Below are positions 17,272-25,141 of a stretch of DNA of 63,183 bases, one piece after another. The translations under genes were made by a program, and so were the position numbers. Source of the stretch: Planctomycetota bacterium (GTDB taxonomy: Bacteria > Planctomycetota > Planctomycetia > Pirellulales > UBA1268); assembly GCA_016872555.1 (NCBI GenBank), contig VGZO01000023.1, positions 1 to 63,183 on the forward strand. Reading direction: 5' to 3'. The notes beneath the pieces are model-generated. The model was not told the DNA's origin. It saw only the letters and a program-made list of their open reading frames with translations, and searched no databases. Numbering within the stretch: the first letter of the stretch is position 1; every line of letters starts with the position of its first letter.

Positions 17272-18221
17272 CGGTGCGTCTCCGCGCACGCCAGCCCGGC
17301 GCCGAGTCGGGCGAGGGCGCTGCGGCGCTCCCGGCACAGCGCCAGCGCCTCGTCGAGCCCCACCTCGTGGAACCGGAGCGTCTCCCCCGGCATCGTCTGC
17401 GCGACGATCGGGAGGTCGACGGTGATCACGACGCCGATTCTCGGGTAGCCGCCGGTCACCGGCGCGTCGGCCAGGAGCACGATCGGCAGGCCCCCGGGGG
17501 GCACCTGCACCGTGCCCGGAAGCACCGACTGCGAGAGCATGTCGCGCGGTGCCGCGAGGGGAAGCGGCGCTCCGGCGAGGCGGCATCCCATCCGGTCGCT
17601 GGCGGCGGTCAGCGTGTAGGGGGAGGTGGCGAAGGTGTCGCGCGCGGCCGCCGTGAACCAGCCGGCTTCGGGGCCGGCGACGAAGCGCACCCTTCCGCCT
17701 CCGTGGCTGCGGAGGTCGGGGGCCAGCGCCGGCCCGGACGGCGGTCGCCGTGCGGGCTCCGGACCGATCGGGAGCAGGTCGCCGGTCCGCAGCGCCCGCC
17801 CGCCAAGGCCGCCGAGGCCGGCGCGCAGGTCGGTGGCGCGGCTGCCGAGCACGGAGGCGACGTCGATGCCTCCGGCGACGGCGAGGATCGCCCGGCAGCC
17901 GCTGCGGCGTCCGGCGAACTCGATGCAGGCGTCGGCCGGCAGGTCGTGCGCCCGCCACGGCGGGCAGGGCCGGCCGTCGACCCGCATGCCGAGGTCGGCG
18001 CCGGAGAGCGCGATCGTGGTCGGCCGATCGACGGACAGCGCCGGGCCGAGGAGTGTCATCTCGAGCGCCGCCGTGCCCGCCGGGTTGCCGACGAGCAGGT
18101 TGGCGGTGACGAGGGCCAAGGTGTCGGCGGCGCCGCCGGGGACGATGCCCCGGCCGCGGTGGCCGGGGCGGCCGAGATCCTGCACCGTGGTCTGGCCGGC
18201 CGCGCGCACGACGTGGATCAT
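17268..18221 (-). CDS. pxpC: 5-oxoprolinase subunit PxpC (biotin-dependent carboxyltransferase-like)
   Basis: A 317-residue PxpC/KipA-type protein. The N-terminal IHVVRAAGQTTVQDLGRPGHRG is diagnostic (the T-x-Q-D-x-G-R-x-G pattern), followed by GGAADTLALVTANLLVGNP. The C-terminal part carries SQSVLPGTVQVPPGGLPIVL and GGYPRIGVVITVD. It works with PxpA and PxpB in pyroglutamate salvage. It overlaps pxpB at its start and pxpA at its end by 4 bp each, so the three subunits are probably made in fixed ratio. Confidence 0.95.
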   Translation of the reverse strand: MIHVVRAAGQTTVQDLGRPGHRGRGIVPGGAADTLALVTANLLVGNPAGTAALEMTLLGPALSVDRPTTIALSGADLGMRVDGRPCPPWRAHDLPADACIEFAGRRSGCRAILAVAGGIDVASVLGSRATDLRAGLGGLGGRALRTGDLLPIGPEPARRPPSGPALAPDLRSHGGGRVRFVAGPEAGWFTAAARDTFATSPYTLTAASDRMGCRLAGAPLPLAAPRDMLSQSVLPGTVQVPPGGLPIVLLADAPVTGGYPRIGVVITVDLPIVAQTMPGETLRFHEVGLDEALALCRERRSALARLGAGLACAETHR

Positions 18222-18910
18222 CGTTCGGCCTCCGCCACGAGGCGGACGAACTCGCCGGCATCGATCGGGGTGAAGCGCACGACGTCGCCGGCGGCGAGGC
18301 GCGTCGGTGGATCGTGATCGGGGCGGAAGAGAGCCAGCGGTGTGCGGCCGATGATCCGCCAGCCACCGGGGGAGGCGAGCGGATAGATGCCGGTGCGGTC
18401 GCCGGCGATCCCCACGGCGCCGGCGGGCACCTCCGTGCGCGGCTCAGCCAGCCGCGGCGTGGCGAGCGCCGCCGGCAAGCCGACGAGATAGGGAAACCCC
18501 GGGAGGAAGCCGATCATCGCCACGCGATACTCCGCGCCGGCGTGGAGGCGGATCACGTCGTCGGCGGCGAGGCCGGCATGGGCGGCGATGGAGTCGAGGT
18601 CGGGGCCGTGGACGCCGCCGTAACACACCGGCAGCGACACGACGCACGGTGCCGCGGCCGCGCGATCGGCACGGGCCGCGAGGAGTCGGCCGACGAGGGG
18701 ACCGAGCAGCGTTGCAGACGTGATGCCCGGATCGAAGAACAGCGTGACGGTCGCCGAGGCGGCGGCCACGTCGACCACCCCGGGCAGGTCGGCGGCGGCC
18801 AGGCACGCGACCGCGCCGCGCACCGCCTCGATCGTGGCGGTGTCGCCCGCGGCGCCGTCGGGGGCGATGCGGATGACGAGGGCGGAATCTCCGAGCGACG
18901 AGAGCCGCAC
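18218..18910 (-). CDS. pxpB: 5-oxoprolinase subunit PxpB (KipI family)
   Basis: A 230-residue protein of the allophanate hydrolase subunit 1/KipI fold. The start VRLSSLGDSALVIR matches the family opening (G-D-x-A-L), and GPDLDSIAAHAGLAADDVI, MIGFLPGFPYLVGL and VGIAGDRTGIYPLASPGGWRIIG are the conserved blocks. No ATG fits; GTG 18910 is chosen because it precedes the first conserved strand. It is the first gene of the pxpBCA operon, divergent from the DUF1549/DUF1553 gene with 139 bp between. Confidence 0.93.
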   Translation of the reverse strand: MRLSSLGDSALVIRIAPDGAAGDTATIEAVRGAVACLAAADLPGVVDVAAASATVTLFFDPGITSATLLGPLVGRLLAARADRAAAAPCVVSLPVCYGGVHGPDLDSIAAHAGLAADDVIRLHAGAEYRVAMIGFLPGFPYLVGLPAALATPRLAEPRTEVPAGAVGIAGDRTGIYPLASPGGWRIIGRTPLALFRPDHDPPTRLAAGDVVRFTPIDAGEFVRLVAEAER

Positions 18911-19049
18911 GCGCCGGTTCCGGGAGGGAAGTCGGGGTGGGGGACGGTGGCGAACCCATAGTAGGATACGGACCGGGCCGCGGCGGTGGTCCGCGGTGTC
19001 TGCGGAACGGCCACGCGCCGAAGCGGCGGGGCAGCGGAACGGGTGAGTG

Positions 19050-22000
19050 ATGACGCGACTGCAGGTGTTCGCCAGTGCGGCTTGCTGCCTGATTGCCGGC
19101 GCGGGGGGATTCTCCGGGGTGACGCGCGGCGCCGGGCCGGAGCCGATCTCGTTCGACCGCGACATCCGCCCGATCCTCTCCGACAGCTGCTATTTCTGCC
19201 ACGGCCCCGATTCGGCCAACCGCCAGGCGGGCCTCCGCCTCGACCGCCGCGAGAGCGCCACGACGGCGCTCGACGGCGGTGCGACGGCGATCGTCGCCGG
19301 TGATCCCGCTGCCAGCGCCCTCCTCGAGCGGATCACCTCCACCGATCCCGACCTCGTCATGCCGCCCCCCGAGGCGAAGCTCGGCCGGCTCGCCCCGGAG
19401 CAGGTCGATCTCCTGCGCCGGTGGATCGCCGCCGGTGCGGTCTACGAGCCCCACTGGGCGTTTGTCGCGCCCGCCGACGCGCCGCTGCCCCCTGCCAGCG
19501 ACTCGAGCGGCGACCATCCGCTCGACCGGATCGTCGCCGAGCGGCTCGCCGACCGCGGGCTCGCGCTCCAGCCGGAGGCCGACCGGGCGACGCTCGTTCG
19601 CCGCGCGACGTTCGACCTCACCGGCCTGCCGCCGACACCCGAGGAGGTCCGGGCGTTCGTCGCCGACGGCGCGCCGGACGCCTACGAGCGCCTCCTCGAC
19701 CGGCTCCTCGCCAGCCCGCGCTACGGCGAGCGGATGGCGGCCGACTGGATGGACGTCGCCCGCTATGCCGACAGCTACGGGTTCCAGGTCGACCGCGACC
19801 GGCCGATGTGGCCGTGGCGCGACTGGGTGATCGCCGCCTTCAACCGCAACCTCCCCTGGAACGACTTCGTCACCTGGCAGTTGGCCGGCGACCTTCTCCC
19901 GGGCGCCACCGACGAGCAGATCCTCGCCACCGCCTTCAACCGGCTCCACCAGCAGGAGGCCGAGGGGGGGAGCGTCGAGGAGGAATACCGCGTCAACCAC
20001 GTCAACGACCGGACGACGACGTTCGGCACGGCGTTCCTCGGGCTGACGCTCGAGTGTGCCCGGTGCCACGACCACAAGTTCGATCCCGTCTCGCAGCGCG
20101 AGTACTACCAGCTGTTCGCGTTCTTCGACGACGTCGACGAGGCCGGGCTGTATTCGTTCTTCACCCCCGCGGTGCCGACACCGAAGCTGGCGCTGCCCGA
20201 CGAGCCGACGCGCGCCGCCCTGGCCCGGGCGGAGGCGGAGTGCGAGCTGGCGCTGACCGACGTGGCGCGGAGCGAGGGCGCCGCGATGGCGGCGGCGACG
20301 GACTGGGCGGCGGGGCGCGGCACGCTTCCCGCCGACGTCCACCGCGGCGAGGTGCCCGGCGAGCTGGTGCATTACGACTTCGAGGCGCGCGGGGGCGACG
20401 GCAAGTTCCCCAGCTGGCTGTCGATCCGCGACGGCGCCACGTCGCCGGCTGACAACCGCCTCGTGCCGGGGCGCGACGGCAACGCCGTGGCCCTCACCGG
20501 CGACCACCCGGTGCAGACACCGGTCGGTAATTTCCGCCGCAGCCAGCCGTTCACGATCGCCGCCTGGGTGCGCGTGCCGGAGGCCTACTCGCGGGCCGTG
20601 CTCTGGCACCGCTCGCAGGCCTGGACCGACGCCGGGAGCCGCGGCTACGAGCTGCTCGTCGAGGACGGGCGGTTGAAGTGGTCGCTGATCCACTTCTGGC
20701 CGGGAGACGCGGCCAGCGTGCGCACCGCCGAGCCGGTGCCGACGGGGCGCTGGGCGCATGTCGCGGTGACCAGCGACGGCTCGGGGCGCGCGGCGGGCCT
20801 GTCGATCGTCGTCGACGGCCGGCCGGCGGCGCTCGAGACGGTGCGCGACGGCTTGTCACGCGAAATCACCGGCGGCGGTGGCGACCACGTGCGGATCGGC
20901 GAGCGGATGCGCGACAACGGCTTCAAGGGGGGCCTCGTCGACGACTTCCGCGTCTTCTCCCGGCGCCTCGCGCCGCTCGAGATCCAGGAGTTGGTCCGGC
21001 CGGGGACGATCCGCGATCTCGTCGCCGCGCCGCCGGCCGACCCGGCGGCGGCGGCCGAAGCCGCCTGGCTCGTCGGCGGCTACGTCGCCGCCGCGCTCGA
21101 TCCCGACGTGGCCGTCGCGCGCGATCGGCTCGCGGCGGCACGGCGGGCGCGCGACGACCTCGCCGAGCGGCCGGCGGAGATCATGGTGATGCGCGAGCTG
21201 GCGGTGCCGAAGACGGCCTACGTGCTGGCGCGCGGCGACTACGACAAGCGCCGCGACCCGGTGCAGCCCGACACGCCCGCCTTCCTTCCCCCCTTCCCGG
21301 CCGACGCGCCGCGCAACCGCCTCGGCCTGGCGCGCTGGCTGACCGCGCCCGACCACCCGCTGCTGGCGCGGGTCACGGTCAACCGGGTGTGGCAGGGGCT
21401 GTTCGGCCTCGGGCTGGTGAAGACGCCGGAGGATCTCGGCAGCCAGTCGCCGCGCCCCGAGCACCGCGAAGCGCTCGATTGGCTGGCGCGCGACTTCGCC
21501 CGCGACTGGGACATGAAGCGGCTCCTCGCGACGATCATGACCTCGCGCAGCTACCGGCAGCGGAGCGGCGCCGCGGAGCAGGTCGAGGCCGACGACCCGG
21601 CGAATGTGTGGCTGGCGCGCGGGCCGCGGCACCGGCTCCCCGGCGAGATGATCCGCGACGGGATCCTCGCGGCGGCGGGGCTGCTCGTCGAGCGCGTCGG
21701 GGGCCCGAGCGTCAATCCCTACGACCTCCCCGAATCGTTCAAGCCGTCGGCGGCCGGGAGCGGCGAGGCCCTCTACCGGCGCAGCCTGTACACGTTCTGG
21801 CGGCGCACCGGCCCGGCGCCGGTGCTCGAGAGCTTCGACGTGCCGAAGCGCGTCGTCTGCGTCGCCCGGCGCGACGTCACCAACACGCCGCTCCACGCCC
21901 TGGTGCTCCTCAACGGTCCGCAGTTCGTCGAGGCGGCGCGGGTCCTTGCCGAGCGGCTCCTCGCCTCCGGCGCGGCGCCGGACGACGCCCTGGTGACCGC

Positions 22001-22229
22001 GTTCGAACGGCTCACCTGCCGGCCCCCCGACGAGGCCGAGCGGGCGATCCTCCGCGACCTTCTCGCCGGGCAGCGCGAGTGGTACGCCGCCCATCCCGAC
22101 GAGGCTGCCAAGCTCGTCGCGGTGGGGAGCATGAAGCCGGCCGAGGGCGTGCCGGCGGTCGAGGTGGCGGCGGTCGCCGCCGCGGTCAACGCCCTGATGA
22201 ATCATGACGGCTGCGTGGTGAAGCGCTGA
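19050..22229 (+). CDS. PSCyt1-DUF1549-LamG-DUF1553 planctomycete cytochrome protein
   Basis: An exported 1059-residue protein. After a signal peptide it has a PSCyt1 domain with a C-Y-F-C-H haem c motif (C47, C50, H51), a DUF1549 domain (about 150-390, with RATFDLTGLPPTPEEV and ECARCHDHKFDP, a second CxxCH-like motif), a LamG/concanavalin-like insert (about 438-649) and a C-terminal DUF1553 domain (RLGLARWLTAPDHPLLARV, FDVPKR, NTPLHALVLLN). Such proteins are typical of planctomycetes and nearly always precede a DUF1501 gene, as here. They are thought to act on complex polysaccharides, but no reaction is proven. ATG 19050 is used; a GTG directly before it is equally possible. Confidence 0.93.
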   Translation: MTRLQVFASAACCLIAGAGGFSGVTRGAGPEPISFDRDIRPILSDSCYFCHGPDSANRQAGLRLDRRESATTALDGGATAIVAGDPAASALLERITSTDPDLVMPPPEAKLGRLAPEQVDLLRRWIAAGAVYEPHWAFVAPADAPLPPASDSSGDHPLDRIVAERLADRGLALQPEADRATLVRRATFDLTGLPPTPEEVRAFVADGAPDAYERLLDRLLASPRYGERMAADWMDVARYADSYGFQVDRDRPMWPWRDWVIAAFNRNLPWNDFVTWQLAGDLLPGATDEQILATAFNRLHQQEAEGGSVEEEYRVNHVNDRTTTFGTAFLGLTLECARCHDHKFDPVSQREYYQLFAFFDDVDEAGLYSFFTPAVPTPKLALPDEPTRAALARAEAECELALTDVARSEGAAMAAATDWAAGRGTLPADVHRGEVPGELVHYDFEARGGDGKFPSWLSIRDGATSPADNRLVPGRDGNAVALTGDHPVQTPVGNFRRSQPFTIAAWVRVPEAYSRAVLWHRSQAWTDAGSRGYELLVEDGRLKWSLIHFWPGDAASVRTAEPVPTGRWAHVAVTSDGSGRAAGLSIVVDGRPAALETVRDGLSREITGGGGDHVRIGERMRDNGFKGGLVDDFRVFSRRLAPLEIQELVRPGTIRDLVAAPPADPAAAAEAAWLVGGYVAAALDPDVAVARDRLAAARRARDDLAERPAEIMVMRELAVPKTAYVLARGDYDKRRDPVQPDTPAFLPPFPADAPRNRLGLARWLTAPDHPLLARVTVNRVWQGLFGLGLVKTPEDLGSQSPRPEHREALDWLARDFARDWDMKRLLATIMTSRSYRQRSGAAEQVEADDPANVWLARGPRHRLPGEMIRDGILAAAGLLVERVGGPSVNPYDLPESFKPSAAGSGEALYRRSLYTFWRRTGPAPVLESFDVPKRVVCVARRDVTNTPLHALVLLNGPQFVEAARVLAERLLASGAAPDDALVTAFERLTCRPPDEAERAILRDLLAGQREWYAAHPDEAAKLVAVGSMKPAEGVPAVEVAAVAAAVNALMNHDGCVVKR

Positions 22230-22266
22230 GCCCGCCGGCACGGCACCCGACGACCGGAGCGACGCG

Positions 22267-23733
22267 ATGACCCGATTCCGACGCGATGAACCGCCGGTGG
22301 TGCTTCCGACCGCGGCTGCGGGCCGGCGCGAGCTGCTCGCGCGCAGCGCCCTGGGGTTCGGCGGGCTGGCGCTGGCGAGCCTCCTCGCCGGCGAGGGACG
22401 GACCGACCACCCCGCGGGTGACGCGGTCGCCGGGATCCCCGCCGGCTGCCATTTCGCGCCGCGCGCCAAGCGCGTGATCTACCTCTTCCAGTCGGGTGGT
22501 CCGTCGCAGCTCGACCTCTACGACTACAAGCCCGAGTTGGTGGCGCGGACCGGCGAGCAGCTCCCCGCCAGCATCCGCGGCGGCCAACGCCTCACCGGGA
22601 TGAGCGGCAACCAGAGCTCGATCCCGATGGTCGGCTCGTCGCTTTCGTTCGCGCGCTACGGACAGTCGGGCGCGTGGCTCAGCGAAGCCCTGCCGTTCAC
22701 CGCCGCGGTCGCCGACCGGCTGTGTTTCGTGAAGGGGATGTACACCGAGAGCATCAACCACGGGCCCGGCGTGACCTTCATGCAGAGCGGTTCGCAGATC
22801 CCCGGCCGGCCGAGCATCGGCGCCTGGCTCGACTACGGCCTCGGGCGCTCGAGCGACGACCTCCCCTCGTTCGTCGTCCTGATCACGAAAAACAAGGGGG
22901 GCCAGCCGCTGATGTCGCACCTGTGGGGCGCGGGGTTCCTCCCCACGCAGCACCAGGGGGTCCGGTTCCGCTCGGGCGGCGACCCGGTGCTGTATCTCGG
23001 CAATCCCCCCGGCGTCTCGGCGGCGAGCCGGCGCCGGGCACTCGACGGCCTCCGCGCCCTCCACGAGCATGCCGGCGCCGACGCCGAGATTGCCACGCGG
23101 ATCGCCAACTACGAGCTCGCCTTCCGGATGCAGGCCAGCGTCCCGGAGGTGACCGACTTCTCCGACGAGCCGGCGCACGTCATCGAGCGCTACGGCCCCG
23201 ACGCCAAGGATCCCGGCACGTTCGCCGCCAATTGCCTCCTCGCCCGCCGTCTCGCCGAGCGCGGGGTGCGCTTCATCCAGCTCTACCACCAGGACTGGGA
23301 CCACCACGGCGGCCTCCCCGGCGGGATCCGCGGCGAGTGCAAGCAGACCGACCAGCCCGCCGCCGCGCTCGTCGAAGACCTGGCGGCACGCGGGATGCTC
23401 GACGAGACGCTCGTCGTCTGGGGAGGGGAGTTCGGACGCACCAACTACTGCCAAGGGCTGTACACGCCCGGCGGCGGCTACGGGCGCGACCACCATCCGC
23501 GCTGCTTCACGATCTGGATGGCCGGCGGCGGGATCCGCGGCGGCACGTCGTTCGGCGAGACCGACGACCTCGGCTACAACGTGGCCCGCGACGGCGTCCA
23601 CGTCCACGACCTCCACGCCACGATGCTCCACCTGCTGGGCATCGACCACGAGCGCCTCACCTACCGTTTCCAGGGGCGCCGCTACCGCCTCACCGACGTC
23701 CACGGCCGGATCGTGCGCGAGATCCTCGCCTAG
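22267..23733 (+). CDS. DUF1501 domain protein (alkaline-phosphatase-like fold)
   Basis: A 488-residue protein, partner of the DUF1549/DUF1553 gene 37 bp upstream. The N-terminus has a twin-arginine-like export signal (GRRELLARSALGFGGLALAS). Conserved DUF1501 parts are RVIYLFQSGGPSQLDLYDYKP, the W-G-G-E-F-G-R-T block (LVVWGGEFGRTNYC), GRDHHPRCFTIWMAGGG and the C-terminal DLHATMLHLLGIDHE. The fold is related to sulfatases and phosphatases, with the Asp and His residues placed to bind metal, but the substrate is unknown. It probably acts in the periplasm with its partner. Confidence 0.93.
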   Translation: MTRFRRDEPPVVLPTAAAGRRELLARSALGFGGLALASLLAGEGRTDHPAGDAVAGIPAGCHFAPRAKRVIYLFQSGGPSQLDLYDYKPELVARTGEQLPASIRGGQRLTGMSGNQSSIPMVGSSLSFARYGQSGAWLSEALPFTAAVADRLCFVKGMYTESINHGPGVTFMQSGSQIPGRPSIGAWLDYGLGRSSDDLPSFVVLITKNKGGQPLMSHLWGAGFLPTQHQGVRFRSGGDPVLYLGNPPGVSAASRRRALDGLRALHEHAGADAEIATRIANYELAFRMQASVPEVTDFSDEPAHVIERYGPDAKDPGTFAANCLLARRLAERGVRFIQLYHQDWDHHGGLPGGIRGECKQTDQPAAALVEDLAARGMLDETLVVWGGEFGRTNYCQGLYTPGGGYGRDHHPRCFTIWMAGGGIRGGTSFGETDDLGYNVARDGVHVHDLHATMLHLLGIDHERLTYRFQGRRYRLTDVHGRIVREILA

Positions 23734-23770
23734 CCGCCACGCTCCGGTTCCCGACCGCCGACGGGGGGAG

Positions 23771-23776
23771 TAGACT
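23771..23776 (+). promoter_or_regulatory. Possible -10 element (TAGACT) upstream of the TlpA gene
   Basis: TAGACT followed by GCCG, about 110 bp before the ATG at 23886. It is one of four TAxACT-[GC]-C sites placed upstream of genes in this window. No good -35 box is seen. Confidence 0.3.
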
Positions 23777-23885
23777 GCCGGCGCTGGAGGGACCGGTCCT
23801 GTCGCTCGCCGCGCTCCGCAACGTCCGCGCGCCCGACGCCGGTGTGTCCCTCCCTCGCCCGCTTCCCCCTTGGAGGATCTTTCCC

Positions 23886-25019
23886 ATGCGTGTTCCATCG
23901 AACCGTTTTCCGTTCGCCGTCGTCGCGGTCCTCGCGCTGGCGGGGTGGGCTTCCAGCGCCTCGACCCGGGCCGACGAATTCGGCATCGGCTCGAAGGCGC
24001 CGGCGCTCGACATCGAGCACTGGGTGCAGAAGGCCGGCCGCGACGCCGACGGCAAGTTCGAGCCGATCACGAAGTTCGAGAAGGGGAAGGTCTACGTCGT
24101 CGAGTTCTGGGCGACCTGGTGCCCCCCCTGCCGCACGAGCATGCCGCATCTGAGCGAACTGCAGGAGAAGTTCGCCGAAAAGGGGGTCACGGTGATCAGC
24201 GTCAGCGACGAGGACCTCGACACGGTCACGGAGTTCCTCGAGACCGACGCCGAGGGGGGCAAGACCTACGGTGAGATCACCGCCAACTACCTGCTCACCA
24301 CCGACCCCGACGGTTCGGTGTCGCGCGACTACATGGAGGCCGCCGGCCAGAGCGGCATCCCCACCGCGTTCATCGTCGGCAAGACGGGGGAGATCGAGTG
24401 GATCGGTCACCCGATGCAGATGGACGACCCGCTGGCGGAGATCGTCTCCGGCGAGTTCGACCGCGAGGCGTTCGCGGCGACCTCCCGGGAGATGAACGAG
24501 ATCCAGCAGAAGTTCCGCGGCGTGGTAGCGCTGATGCAGCAGGGCAAGGCCGCCGAGGCGGTGGCGCTGATCGATTCGTGGATCGACGACGTCAAGAGCC
24601 CGGAGGTCAAGGCGCGCCTCAAGCAGATCCGCAGCCAGATCGCGATGGCGGCCGGCGGTGATCTCGCGGTCGAGGCGTTCGCTTCGGCGGCAAAGGAGGC
24701 CAACGACTCGGCCGAGGCGCTCAACGAGCTGGCGTGGAACGTCGTCATGGCCGCCCAGCAGGGCAACGACGTGCCCGACGCGCTGGTCGCCGCGGCCGTG
24801 GCCGCCGCCGAGCGCGGCGTGGAGCTCGATGCGAAGAATGGCAACGTCCTCGACACGCTCGCCCACCTCTACGAGATGCAGGGCAAGCTCGACAGGGCGC
24901 TCGCCGTCCAGCGGAAGGCCCTCGACAACGCCTCCGAGGCGGCGATCGAATCGATCCGCGGCTACCTCGAGGAGCTCGAGGTGAAGGTCCGCGAGGCGAA
25001 GACGGGCGTTGGCAAGTGA
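23886..25019 (+). CDS. TlpA-family thioredoxin with C-terminal TPR region
   Basis: A 377-residue exported protein. The signal peptide (about 1-30) precedes a thioredoxin-like domain with the redox motif W-C-P-P-C (C79, C82) in VVEFWATWCPPCRTSMPHL and the cis-Pro segment SGIPTAFIVGKTGEIEWIG. From about residue 230 the sequence is helical, with TPR-like repeats (LNELAWNVV, NVLDTLAHLYEMQGKLDRAL). It should act as a periplasmic thiol-disulfide reductase or carrier, with the TPR part for partner binding. A strong GGAGG lies 9 bp before ATG 23886. It stands alone between the DUF1501 and ftsK genes. Confidence 0.9.
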   Translation: MRVPSNRFPFAVVAVLALAGWASSASTRADEFGIGSKAPALDIEHWVQKAGRDADGKFEPITKFEKGKVYVVEFWATWCPPCRTSMPHLSELQEKFAEKGVTVISVSDEDLDTVTEFLETDAEGGKTYGEITANYLLTTDPDGSVSRDYMEAAGQSGIPTAFIVGKTGEIEWIGHPMQMDDPLAEIVSGEFDREAFAATSREMNEIQQKFRGVVALMQQGKAAEAVALIDSWIDDVKSPEVKARLKQIRSQIAMAAGGDLAVEAFASAAKEANDSAEALNELAWNVVMAAQQGNDVPDALVAAAVAAAERGVELDAKNGNVLDTLAHLYEMQGKLDRALAVQRKALDNASEAAIESIRGYLEELEVKVREAKTGVGK

Positions 25020-25141
25020 CGGCACGGCCGGCACGACCGGCACGGCCGAAGTGATCCTCACGACCGGGCAGCGTCGGGGCCATCCCCGCCGCCGCCCGGC
25101 ACGGGGGTGGCGGGTAGAGTTCCGGTGGAAAGGACTCCACC

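Noticed and set aside
19047-19049. GTG at 19047 as the start of the DUF1549/DUF1553 gene
   Set aside because: An ATG follows immediately at 19050 and gives the same signal peptide; the choice cannot be settled but does not affect the protein.
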